From: Candidimonas nitroreducens
Lineage (GTDB): Bacteria; Pseudomonadota; Gammaproteobacteria; Burkholderiales; Burkholderiaceae_B
DNA: 64,000 nucleotides
Assembly (NCBI RefSeq): GCF_002209565.1
Contig: NZ_NJIH01000014.1
Span: 1 to 64,000, forward strand
Direction: 5' to 3'
Both the position numbers and the translations under genes were made by a program. The notes below the pieces were generated by a model, which was not told the origin of the DNA, searched no databases, and saw only the letters and a list, made by a program, of their open reading frames with translations. Position 1 is the stretch's first letter. Each line of letters opens with the position of its first letter. This document shows positions 54,459-62,707 of the stretch, piece after piece.

Positions 54459-54542
54459 AAGATTGGTAATGTTTTGAGGGGCCGCCTTGATCGCGGCCAA
54501 GGCGGCTGGTTTGAAATACCGCGTGGAAAGGCTGGCGCCGGA

Positions 54543-55337
54543 TCAGCGGTTCCGGTTCTTGCGATTCAGGAACGCTGCTACCGATTGCTGGTGCTCGGTG
54601 GTGGTGTAGCAGATGGCCTGGGCCTGGCTGCCCTGGGCGAAGATGGTGTGGGCGTCCAGTTCGAAGCTCTGGTTCAGCGTGGCTTTGCCCAGCGCGATGG
54701 CGGCGCCCGAGCCCTGGGTGAATTGCCGCGTCAGGCTGCGCGCCTCGGCAAGCAGCGCATCGGCCTCGGCGAGCCGGTCGGCCGCGCCGATGCGCAGGGC
54801 TTCCGGCGCATCGATGGTCTGGCCCGAGAAGATCAGTTCCTTGGCCTTGACCAGCCCGACCCGGCGCGGCAGGAAGTACATGCCGCCGCCATCCGGGATC
54901 AGGCCGCGCAATACATAGTTCCAGGCGAAGCTGGCGTGTGCGCCGGCCACGACGAAATCGCAGGCCATGGCGATGTCGGCGCCCAGGCCGGTGGCCGGGC
55001 CGTTGACCGCCGCCACTACCGGCTTGGGCAGCTCGTGCAGAAAGGCCACGGCCTGGTGGGTGCGCTGCTGCCGGCTCCAGCCATTGAAGGCGACTTCTCC
55101 GGCCGGCGCTTGTGCGCGCTCTTGCATGGCGGCGATGTCGCCGCCGGCGCAGAAGGCCTGGCCGGCACCGGTCAGGATCAGGGCCTTGACGGCCTTGTCG
55201 GCGGCCGCCTCGCGCAGCACGGCCAGCAGTTCTTCGCGCATGGCGTCGTTCAGCGCGTTGCGCTTTTCGGGGCGGTTCAGGGTGACGATGGCCAGGTCTT
55301 GTTCGATTTCCAGGCGGATCAGGTCGGATGTGCTCAT
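54543..55337 (-). CDS. Enoyl-CoA hydratase/isomerase family protein (PaaG-like)
   Basis: 264-residue crotonase-fold protein from MSTSDLIRLEIEQDL. The oxyanion region FCAGGDIAAMQ is present. The two positions that hold catalytic Glu in hydratases are not Glu: GLGADIAMACD and WNYVLRGLIPDGGG. The pattern resembles PaaG-type isomerases, so double-bond shift rather than hydration is likely. A Bug receptor gene lies upstream on the same strand, 180 bases away. Confidence 0.87.
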   Translation of the reverse strand: MSTSDLIRLEIEQDLAIVTLNRPEKRNALNDAMREELLAVLREAAADKAVKALILTGAGQAFCAGGDIAAMQERAQAPAGEVAFNGWSRQQRTHQAVAFLHELPKPVVAAVNGPATGLGADIAMACDFVVAGAHASFAWNYVLRGLIPDGGGMYFLPRRVGLVKAKELIFSGQTIDAPEALRIGAADRLAEADALLAEARSLTRQFTQGSGAAIALGKATLNQSFELDAHTIFAQGSQAQAICYTTTEHQQSVAAFLNRKNRNR

Positions 55338-55517
55338 GTGTGATTCAACTTTGCTTTGGTAAAAAAACGTCGCCGCGTCGCTCCATAGACTTGCCGGATG
55401 CCTGCGGGCTGCCTTGCAGTGCGCAGGCTGTTTGGTGCTTCCGGGCGGCGCGCCGCGCACGGGGGGCTGTACCGTGCGCCGGAGTCTTCCGCGATGCGGG
55501 CCTTGGGGCGCCGGGGC

Positions 55518-56486
55518 TCAGTTCAGAGAGATATGAGAGTCGTTGACGACCCGCCGCCAGAGTTTTTCTTCTTTCAGTATGTAGTCCTGCAGGTCTTGCG
55601 GCTGGCCGGTATGCGGCTTCAAGCCTTCGATGGCGATGCGCTGCTGGAACGCCTTGGAGCGTATGGCCTGTTCCGTGGCGTCGTGCAGCTTGGCAATGGC
55701 GTCGGCGGGCGTGTCTGCCGGTGCCAGCAGCCCGTACCAGCTTTCGGCCTCGTAGCCGGGCAGACCCGATTCGGCGATGGTGGGTACGCCGGGAAAGGCC
55801 GAAGAGCGCTGCTTCGAGGTGACGGCGATGGCGCGCAGCCGCCCGCTCTTGACGTATTGCGAGACACTGGCCGCGGTGCTGAACACCATGTTGATCTGGC
55901 CGCCCAGCAGGTCGGTGATGGCCGGGCTGCTGCCCTTGTAGGGCACGTGCGTCATCTTCACCTTGGCCAGGTCTTCGAACAGGGCGCCGCACAAATGCGC
56001 CGAGGTGCCCGTGCCGTAGGAACCGAAGGTCAGCTTGTCGGGATGGGCCTTGGCGTAGGCGATGATGTCCTTGACCGTCTTGAACGGGCTGTTGCCGTTG
56101 ACCACCAGCACGTTCGGAGAGGTGCCTATGAGCGCGATCGGGGTGAAGTCCTTGTCGGCGTCGAAGGGCAGCTTCTTGTACAGGGCGGGGTTGACCGCGT
56201 GTGCGAAGGTGGCCATGACCAGCGTATAGCCGTCGGGCTTGCTCTTGGCGACGTAGCCGGTGCCGATCACCGTGCCGGCGCCTGGCTTGTTCAGCACCAG
56301 CACGCTTTGATCCAGGGCCTTGGACATGCCTTCGGCGATGGTGCGCGAGATCTGGTCGGTGCCGCCGCCCGGCGAGAAGGGCACCACTATTTCTATGGGT
56401 CTATCGGGAAATGCCGCGCTGGCGGGGGCTGTGGACACTGCCGCGGCGCACAGCGCGCCCGCCAGGAAAAGTGTTTTGAGTTTCAT
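55518..56486 (-). CDS. Bug-family periplasmic substrate-binding protein
   Basis: 322 residues, signal peptide ending ASA|AFPDRPIEIV. Bug motifs PFSPGGGTDQISRTIAEGM, NKPGAGTVIGT, KPDGYTLV, YKGSSPAITDLLGG. AAGGAG precedes ATG 56486. It shares strand and neighbourhood with the PaaG-like gene, suggesting uptake of an acid processed through CoA esters. No TctA/TctB genes nearby. Confidence 0.93.
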   Translation of the reverse strand: MKLKTLFLAGALCAAAVSTAPASAAFPDRPIEIVVPFSPGGGTDQISRTIAEGMSKALDQSVLVLNKPGAGTVIGTGYVAKSKPDGYTLVMATFAHAVNPALYKKLPFDADKDFTPIALIGTSPNVLVVNGNSPFKTVKDIIAYAKAHPDKLTFGSYGTGTSAHLCGALFEDLAKVKMTHVPYKGSSPAITDLLGGQINMVFSTAASVSQYVKSGRLRAIAVTSKQRSSAFPGVPTIAESGLPGYEAESWYGLLAPADTPADAIAKLHDATEQAIRSKAFQQRIAIEGLKPHTGQPQDLQDYILKEEKLWRRVVNDSHISLN

Positions 56487-56787
56487 AAGGTCTCCTTTGG
56501 TCGTGGATGTCTGATTCGGATGTGGGGCCGGCAGGCGGCGAACGCCACCTTGCCGCGCCAGGGCCCAGTGTACGTACACCGGGCGATTGCGGCACCTTCT
56601 AATTTCATCTAATGGAAATATATGCCGGGTGCGGCGGCGCGGCGCCTGGAGCGTGGCCGTGCGGCTACGGGGCGTGGCGGCGGCTGGCCGTGTCGAGATC
56701 GGGCAGGGAAAGATATTGACGGCCGGGCGCCGCGCCCGGCGATTGCGGCGCGTGGGAAGCAGCTTGTCGCCAGGCCGTTGCGGCTGG

Positions 56788-57312
56788 TCAGATCGGCCGT
56801 TCGAGCTCGAGGTCTCGCACCTCGGATTTGGTTTCCATCCAGCGGTCGAGAATACGGTATGCGTCGCGCTCGGTGCGCTCGTCCGGGACGATCTTCCGTA
56901 TGGTCAGTTCGAGGCGGTGGCCGTTCGGATCGAAAAAGTAGATCGATACGCACATATGGCCGTCCTTCGGGCCGATTACCTTTACGCCGGCGGCCTCCAG
57001 TCTCTGTTTGGCGGCCATCAGGGTTTCCATGTCCGGCAGTTCCAGCGCCAGGTGCTGAACCCATGCGGGCGTATTCGGATCGCGATCCATGGGAGGTTCG
57101 TCCGGAACCTCGAAAAAAGCCACGCATCCGCCATTGCGCATATGGAAGAAGATGTGGATGTGTGGGCAGCGCTCTTTGGTGGACTGAACATATTCAGAGG
57201 TAATTGCCGCCACGAGCGGCATGTCCAGCAGCTTGGTGTAGAACTCGGTCGTTTCGCGCGCGTCCTTGCAGCGATAGGCCACGTGATCCAGGCCCAGGGG
57301 GGTGAAGTTCAT
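56788..57312 (-). CDS. VOC-family protein (glyoxalase / extradiol dioxygenase type)
   Basis: 174 residues: two beta-alpha-beta-beta-beta modules. Likely metal ligands His10 (LDHVAYRC), His87 (VQHLALEL) and Glu135 (GHRLELT) occur at type I extradiol dioxygenase/glyoxalase positions. It is divergent from a flavin hydroxylase and shares with it a region with two inverted repeats, suggesting joint control in aromatic ring breakdown. Ring cleavage is inference, since many VOC proteins do other chemistry. Confidence 0.88.
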   Translation of the reverse strand: MNFTPLGLDHVAYRCKDARETTEFYTKLLDMPLVAAITSEYVQSTKERCPHIHIFFHMRNGGCVAFFEVPDEPPMDRDPNTPAWVQHLALELPDMETLMAAKQRLEAAGVKVIGPKDGHMCVSIYFFDPNGHRLELTIRKIVPDERTERDAYRILDRWMETKSEVRDLELERPI

Positions 57313-57395
57313 TGACGGCTCCTAAGGCGCCGCGCGTTTCGCGTGCGCCGGAAAAACATGTGCTGATTACATTACATGCGTTGATATGACACTTG

Positions 57396-57424
57396 TGCCA
57401 TTTTGGCATTAATGACATAATGCC
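57396..57424. promoter_or_regulatory. Twin inverted repeats in the divergent promoter of the aromatic module
   Basis: TGCCA (57396-57400) with TGGCA (57404-57408), and GGCATTA (57405-57411) with TAATGCC (57418-57424), overlap to give a compact double dyad between the VOC gene (start 57312) and the hydroxylase gene. Direct repeats of GATATGA flank it. It is a likely operator; no regulator gene is adjacent. Confidence 0.55.
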
Positions 57425-57457
57425 GTCAATGATATGAAATGCATAGCAAGACGGAAT

Positions 57458-59239
57458 ATGAAAGAGCTAGAGACAGATGTCCTGATTGTCGGCGGCGGCC
57501 CCGTGGGGCTGGCATTGTCGCTGGAGCTGGGATGGCGTGGCGTCCGCTGTGTGCTGGTAGAGCAAACCGACGGCGTCATCGAGCAGCCCAAGATGGACGG
57601 GGTGAATATCCGAACCATGGAGTTCTGCCGTCGCTGGGGAATCGTCGATGCAATGAAGCATTGCGACTTCCCTAAAGATTACCCGCAGGACATGGTCTAT
57701 CTGACCAGCGTGGCGGGCTACGAGCTGGGGCGCGAGGCTTTTGCCACCCCTTCCGGGGGCGCGGAAGAATTGCAGTCCGGCCACAGCCCGGAATCGCGCA
57801 TCCGCTGTCCTCAGACCATGTTTGATCCGATCTTGCAGGCGAAGGCTCGCACTTTCGGCACGGTATCGTTGAAATACGAGCATCGCATGCTGGGCTTCGA
57901 GGAGGTCGGCAGCGCCGTTGTCGCCCGGGTGCAGGATCTTCGCGCCAGGCAAGACGTGGCGATCCGGGCCCGCTACCTGGTGGCGTGCGACGGTGGCGGC
58001 AGCGGTGTGCGTAAGGCCTTGGGTGCCGAAGACGATGCGGGTAACGTGCTTACGTACTCGACCAACGTCATGTTCAGGTGCCCCGATATCTACAAGATCT
58101 ATAACAAGCCTCTTGCCTATCGCCACTTCTTCATCGGAGAGGAAGGGACATGGGCGTCCATGGTCGCCATCAGCGGCCGCGACGTCTGGAGATTGTCGAT
58201 TACCGACATAGGCCAGTCGGGAAAATTGACATCCGAACAAGTCCGCGCGGCAATTCGGCGGGCCTTGGGGGCGGAGGTTCCATTCGAAGTCATTTCCGTC
58301 ATGCCTTGGGCGCGCCGCGAAATGGTGGCCCGCCGCTTCCGCCAGGGGCGCGTCTTTCTCGCCGGCGATGCCGCTCATGTGATGTCGCCGACCGGCGGTT
58401 TCGGCATGAACACGGGTATTGCCGATGCGGTCGACTTGGCATGGAAGCTGGAGGGGGCGCTTCGCGGTTGGGGCGGTGAAGGTTTGCTTCAGTCGTATGA
58501 GTCCGAGCGTCGGCAGATTGCGTTGCGCACGGTACGCGAAGCTACGGGAAACCTGATGCGCACGCTGTCGCCGGGTTCGCAGCCGCGGCTGTTGGATGCG
58601 ACGCGCGAGGGCGCGATCGTACGCTATGAGGTCGGCCGCCGGTTTGCCGCGACCATGTTAAGAGAATGGTACAAGCTCGGCGTCGATTTGGGCTATAGGT
58701 ATGCAGGTTCGCCCATATGTGCGCAGGCAGAGTCGAAAACAGATCGAAGCAAGCCCGAGCCGCGGCCCGGTATTGCCGCCGGGCTGGCCACGCACTTCGC
58801 CGACGGCTCACCCGTGACCCCGACTGCACTGCGGGAACGCCAGCGCCTGGGCGTGCACCTTGCGCAAGGTGTCGTGCCCGAGCCTCAGGACACAGAGCTG
58901 GCCGCTTCTGAGGTCATGGTCTTTCCGTACTATGCGCAAGTCGGCGCGCGTGCGCCGCATGTGTGGCTGAGCGATGGCCGTTCCACGCTGGATCTCTTCG
59001 GCCGGGCGTTTACGCTGTTTGTGATCGAGTCCCGCCCTCGAACCGTCGAGGCCCTGGCGGCCGCGGCAAGGGCGGTGGGCCTGCCTCTGGATGTCGTCGA
59101 ATGTCACGAGCCCCAGTTGCGCGGCCCATACCTCACCTCGCTGGTTCTGGTTCGGCCGGATCAGCACATTGCGTGGATGGGCGAGGAATTGGGTGCCGGG
59201 GATGCCGAGTCCCTGATTGATAAAGTCCGAGGAGCTTGA
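57458..59239 (+). CDS. FAD-dependent aromatic monooxygenase (PHBH/MhpA type)
   Basis: 593 residues from ATG 57458 (ATG 57434 in frame). Single-component flavin hydroxylase: VLIVGGGPVGLALSLELGWRG (FAD/ADP), the DG-type region ARYLVACDGGGSGVRKALG, and FLAGDAAHVMSPTGGFGMNTGIADAVDLAWKL (FAD ribityl), followed by a C-terminal thioredoxin-like domain typical of MhpA/PheA hydroxylases. It uses NAD(P)H and O2 to hydroxylate a phenolic acid. The next genes are a small ORF, an alpha/beta hydrolase and a Bug receptor. Confidence 0.92.
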   Translation: MKELETDVLIVGGGPVGLALSLELGWRGVRCVLVEQTDGVIEQPKMDGVNIRTMEFCRRWGIVDAMKHCDFPKDYPQDMVYLTSVAGYELGREAFATPSGGAEELQSGHSPESRIRCPQTMFDPILQAKARTFGTVSLKYEHRMLGFEEVGSAVVARVQDLRARQDVAIRARYLVACDGGGSGVRKALGAEDDAGNVLTYSTNVMFRCPDIYKIYNKPLAYRHFFIGEEGTWASMVAISGRDVWRLSITDIGQSGKLTSEQVRAAIRRALGAEVPFEVISVMPWARREMVARRFRQGRVFLAGDAAHVMSPTGGFGMNTGIADAVDLAWKLEGALRGWGGEGLLQSYESERRQIALRTVREATGNLMRTLSPGSQPRLLDATREGAIVRYEVGRRFAATMLREWYKLGVDLGYRYAGSPICAQAESKTDRSKPEPRPGIAAGLATHFADGSPVTPTALRERQRLGVHLAQGVVPEPQDTELAASEVMVFPYYAQVGARAPHVWLSDGRSTLDLFGRAFTLFVIESRPRTVEALAAAARAVGLPLDVVECHEPQLRGPYLTSLVLVRPDQHIAWMGEELGAGDAESLIDKVRGA

Positions 59240-59240
59240 A

Positions 59241-59372
59241 ATGAAGAAACCATTGCCAGTGGCCTTGGGCCGGGCCGAGCCAAGGGCCTGTGCGCCGCAA
59301 AGGCGCGGGGCAGGGGCGGGGCAAACCCTCGGCGCTGCAGGCAAAGCCGTCCAAACGAAGGGGAAGCCATGA
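59241..59372 (+). CDS. Possible 43-residue small protein between hydroxylase and hydrolase genes
   Basis: ATG 59241 follows the hydroxylase stop by one base and has a strong GAGGAG at proper spacing. It encodes a basic, Gly/Ala/Pro-rich peptide beginning MKKPLPVALGRAEPRACAPQ. Its TGA overlaps the hydrolase start as ATGA (59369-59372). This is the arrangement of a translated, coupled cistron. No family is recognised; it may be only a leader that carries ribosomes to the hydrolase gene, or a relic. Confidence 0.4.
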   Translation: MKKPLPVALGRAEPRACAPQRRGAGAGQTLGAAGKAVQTKGKP

Positions 59373-60493
59373 GCCCGCAGCTTGTTGCCCTTGCAACCGT
59401 GCCTGGCGGCTACATGGAAAGCCAGAGCGGACTCCAGCGGGCGAACCCGAAGGTGTATGGAAACTACATGCCTGCCGCCGACGGGTCGCTGGATTTGGCG
59501 TTCATCGTGTTTCATCCGACCAGCAACTTTCATGGCCATTATCTGCTGGGGCCGCTGGCCAAGCACAACGCGGGCCTGCTGGCCTTGAATACGCGCTATG
59601 TCGGCAATGATTCAGTGCTGCTCATGGAGATGGCGCTTCATGACGTGGCCGCGGGCATGAGGTTTCTGCGCGACAGGGGCTATCGCAAGATCGTCATGCT
59701 TGGAAATTCCGGCGGCGGGTCGCTTGCCGCGCTCTACCAGCAGCAGGCCGAACTGCCCAGCATCCGCACGACGCCCGATGGGAGGCTATGCGATATTGCC
59801 GCCGCAGCCCTGCCTGCCGCCGATGCGCTTGCGCTGGTGGCGGCACACCCCGGTCGAGCCACGCAGTTGCTTGCGAAGATCGATCCGTCCGTGCTGGATG
59901 AAAGCGACGCTGCGCGGATTGACCCGCAATGGGACTTGTTTGCGGAAGGCAGGACGGCCCCGCTGGATCGGGAGTGGGTCAGGGAATTCCGGCTTGCCCA
60001 GGAGCGGCGCTTGAAACGCATCGTGGCTTGGGTGGAATGCCGCTTGCAGGAACTGGATCGCTCGGTACCGCCAGAGATCGCCGACGATGCCTTTATTGTG
60101 CGCCGGACGCAGGCAGACCCCCGGACGGTGGACTTGACGCTCGATGCGAGTGATCGCGGCTTGGGTGGCCTGGGCGGCGATGCGCGGCTCTACAACGCGG
60201 CGGCGAACGGGCTGGCCAGGTTCTGCACCTTGCGGTCGTTCCTGAGCCAGTGGAGCCCATGGCATACGCGTGCGCTGGGCCCGGAGTGTCTAAGCAAGAC
60301 GCGCGCGCCGGTTCTGATAGTGGAATACAGCGCGGATCAAACCGTATTTCCGAGCCAGATCCGCGAGTGGTGCACTGCTGCCGGTAGCCGTGGGCAGTTG
60401 GTGCAGATCAAGGGAGCCCCGCATTACCTTACGCAGGGCCCCGACATCGAGCGTGTGGCCCAGCTGCTTGATTCGTGGGCCCGAGGCCTTTGA
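59369..60493 (+). CDS. Alpha/beta hydrolase
   Basis: 374 residues. Nucleophile motif GNSGGGSLA with Ser114; a probable acid in EYSADQTVFPS and the His in KGAPHYLTQG complete a triad. A large insertion (about 150-280) forms a cap domain. It follows a flavin hydroxylase and precedes a Bug receptor, so it may hydrolyse a ring-cleavage product or an ester substrate. Members of this group are uncharacterised as far as I can tell. Confidence 0.87.
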   Translation: MSPQLVALATVPGGYMESQSGLQRANPKVYGNYMPAADGSLDLAFIVFHPTSNFHGHYLLGPLAKHNAGLLALNTRYVGNDSVLLMEMALHDVAAGMRFLRDRGYRKIVMLGNSGGGSLAALYQQQAELPSIRTTPDGRLCDIAAAALPAADALALVAAHPGRATQLLAKIDPSVLDESDAARIDPQWDLFAEGRTAPLDREWVREFRLAQERRLKRIVAWVECRLQELDRSVPPEIADDAFIVRRTQADPRTVDLTLDASDRGLGGLGGDARLYNAAANGLARFCTLRSFLSQWSPWHTRALGPECLSKTRAPVLIVEYSADQTVFPSQIREWCTAAGSRGQLVQIKGAPHYLTQGPDIERVAQLLDSWARGL

Positions 60494-60649
60494 TACGGAT
60501 CCGCGATCAAAAAGACAGCGGCGTTGCTTTGCCCGGCCGTACTACATGTCTTGTTCGTCGGCTGCGCGCCTTGTTCGTTCAACGCGCTTGCCGTGCTGAT
60601 CGTAAACCCGTATCAGGCCGACTGGCAGCAATATTGACTGGAGACATCA

Positions 60650-61660
60650 ATGAATTTTCGTGGTTTGCCTGAAACTTCCGCTACGGGTGCGCGCGGGCGC
60701 CGGGGCTTCTGCATAGTGACGATCGGCGCGGCGGTGTCCGCGCTCGGCTGGCCCTCGAGCGGCTCGGCGCGGCCCAGAGCGCTGCGCATCGTCGTGCCGT
60801 ACGCGGCCGGCGGCGGCACGGACATCCTCGCCAGGCACTTGGCGGACGCACTCGGGAAAGAACTCGACGAGCCTGTCATTGTCGATAACCGTCCGGGGGC
60901 GGGTACCAATATCGGTGCGGACTACGTCGCCAAGTCGGCGCCGGACGGGACGACGCTGTTGATGGGCGACATGGCGCTTTCAGTGAATCCGTCGCTGTTC
61001 AAGCATATGCCTTACGACTCGGAACGCGACCTGCAGCCGATTGCGACCGTCGCGACCGCGCCCCTGGTGCTCATCGTCAACCCCCGGGTCAAGGCCGCGA
61101 ACGTCAAGGAACTGGTTGCGCTGGCGCGGTCTGCTCCCGGCGCGGTGTCGTTTGCCTCGGCGGGGCTGGGCAGCCCGCCGCATATCGCCGGAGAGCTGTT
61201 CCGTACGACCATCGGGGCCGACATGACGCATGTGCCCTACAAAGGCGTAGGCCCGGCGCTCAACGACGTCATCGGCGGCCAGGTGTCGATGCTGTTCACC
61301 GGCCTGAGCAGCGCGCTGCAGCAGATCCGGGCCGGCAAGGTGCGGGCCTTGGCCATTACCGGCACGCATCGAGTGCCCGGCCTTCCCGATGTCCCCACGA
61401 TGGCAGAGGCAGGGTTCCCCGATATCGATGTGACCTCGTGGTGGGGGCTGTTCGGGCCCAAGGGACTGCCGCAAGACCAGGCTGAAAAATTATCGGCTGC
61501 GGTCAAGAGGGCTCTTGGCGAAAGCGCCGTAAGATCGCGGCTGGCGGCGCTTTCGATCGATGCTTCATATTCCAGCGGAGCAAAGCTCGGCGATCGCCTC
61601 AAGGCCGAAACACTCCGCTGGGCCGAAGTTCTGCGCAAGGCAGATATCGCGCCTCAATAG
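60650..61660 (+). CDS. Bug-family periplasmic substrate-binding protein
   Basis: 336 residues. The N-terminus MNFRGLPETSATGARGRRGF is long and basic before a hydrophobic stretch ending SARPRALRIVV; RRGFCIVTIGAAVSAL resembles a weak Tat-type signal. Bug motifs: PYAAGGGTDILARHLADAL, NRPGAGTNIGADYVA, APDGTTLL, YKGVGPALNDVIGG. GGAGA precedes the ATG. It is the last gene of the hydroxylase-hydrolase set, probably supplying its aromatic acid. Confidence 0.92.
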   Translation: MNFRGLPETSATGARGRRGFCIVTIGAAVSALGWPSSGSARPRALRIVVPYAAGGGTDILARHLADALGKELDEPVIVDNRPGAGTNIGADYVAKSAPDGTTLLMGDMALSVNPSLFKHMPYDSERDLQPIATVATAPLVLIVNPRVKAANVKELVALARSAPGAVSFASAGLGSPPHIAGELFRTTIGADMTHVPYKGVGPALNDVIGGQVSMLFTGLSSALQQIRAGKVRALAITGTHRVPGLPDVPTMAEAGFPDIDVTSWWGLFGPKGLPQDQAEKLSAAVKRALGESAVRSRLAALSIDASYSSGAKLGDRLKAETLRWAEVLRKADIAPQ

Positions 61661-61730
61661 CTTGGGTACGGCCCGTACCGGCCCGGCGGCGGCTAAGCTG
61701 CAGCGCAGCGCCGGCCACACATCTCCGCCA

Positions 61731-61764
61731 GCACCTCGCCGGCCGCACCTCGCCGGCCGCACCT
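61731..61764. repeat. 14-base tandem repeat upstream of the short-chain dehydrogenase
   Basis: GCACCTCGCCGGCC is repeated exactly at 61731-61744 and 61745-61758, with a third partial copy GCACCT at 61759-61764. It directly precedes the dyad at 61773. Confidence 0.85.
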
Positions 61765-61772
61765 GTTTAGCT

Positions 61773-61812
61773 GTTTACACTAAAGGGGTATAGCACCTCT
61801 TTCAGTGTGAAC
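61773..61812. promoter_or_regulatory. 40-base dyad upstream of the short-chain dehydrogenase
   Basis: GTTTACACTAAAGGGGT (61773-61789) is mirrored by the complement of ACCTCTTTCAGTGTGAAC (61795-61812) with only a few mismatches and a one-base gap. The right edge ends 19 bases before the start codon. TTTACA and TATAGC at plausible spacing suggest that the dyad overlaps the promoter, as a repressor site would. Confidence 0.6.
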
Positions 61813-61831
61813 AGAGACCAGGAGTCATGGC

Positions 61832-62590
61832 ATGGATAGCAAGATCGCGATCGTCACCGGCGGCAGCCGGGGACTGGGCAGGAATACCGCTCTGGCGCTG
61901 GCGGGACAGGGCGTGGACGTCATTCTTACCTATCGCAGCAATCAGTCCGAGGCGCAGGCCGTGGCGCGGCAGATCGAGCAGGCGGGGCGGCAGGCGCTTG
62001 CGCTGCAGCTGGACGTCGCTCGCAGCGACACCTTCGAGGCCTTCGCCGCGCAAGTCGCCGGCGCGTTGCAACAGCGCTGGCAGCGCGCCAATTTCGATTT
62101 TCTGGTGAATAACGCAGGCATCGGCATCCACGCGGCATTCGCCGAGACCACCGAAGCGCAGTTCGACGAGCTGATGAACATACATCTGAAGGGCCCGTTT
62201 TTCCTGACGCAGAAGCTGCTGCCCCTGATCGCCGATGGCGGGCGTATCGTCAACCTGTCCTCGGGCCTGGCGCGCTTTGCCTTGCCGGGCTATGCCGCCT
62301 ATGGCGCCATGAAGGGCGGCATCGAGGTGCTGACCCGCTATATGGCCAAGGAGCTGGGTGCGCGCGGCATCGCCGTCAATGCCGTGGCGCCGGGTGCAAT
62401 CGCCACCGATTTCGGCGGCGGCGTGGTGCGCGACAACGAACAGGTCAACCGCGGTATCGCAGCCAACACGGCTCTGGGCCGCGTCGGCCAGGCCGACGAT
62501 ATAGGCGGCGCCATCGCGGCCCTGCTGCGCGACGAGAACCGCTGGATCAACGCCCAGCGCATCGAGATCTCGGGCGGCATGTTCCTATAG
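61832..62590 (+). CDS. Short-chain dehydrogenase/reductase
   Basis: 252-residue SDR. TGGSRGLGRNTALAL, NNAG at 93-96, Ser143/144, Tyr157 and Lys161 (YGAMK), and PGAIATDF. TYRSN after the second strand suggests NADP. AGGAG precedes ATG 61832. It stands alone behind a large dyad, convergent with the symporter gene. Substrate unknown; some close relatives act on quinones or ketones. Its stop TAG begins a TAGGCCTGT variant of the motif seen at 5455 and 31783. Confidence 0.92.
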   Translation: MDSKIAIVTGGSRGLGRNTALALAGQGVDVILTYRSNQSEAQAVARQIEQAGRQALALQLDVARSDTFEAFAAQVAGALQQRWQRANFDFLVNNAGIGIHAAFAETTEAQFDELMNIHLKGPFFLTQKLLPLIADGGRIVNLSSGLARFALPGYAAYGAMKGGIEVLTRYMAKELGARGIAVNAVAPGAIATDFGGGVVRDNEQVNRGIAANTALGRVGQADDIGGAIAALLRDENRWINAQRIEISGGMFL

Positions 62591-62707
62591 GCCTGTCGGG
62601 CGAGCCCAGGGCCGAGCCCGAGGCCGTGGCGTCTGCGGCCCCGCGCTTTGCCGGCCGGGTTCCTGGCCCGGCTCATGAACAGGGATTCCGTGGGCTAGCG
62701 GACTACC

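Noticed and set aside
61665-61685. Hairpin GGTACGG/CCGTACC after a Bug gene
   Set aside because: The arms are separated by one base, and no T run follows, so it is not a convincing terminator.
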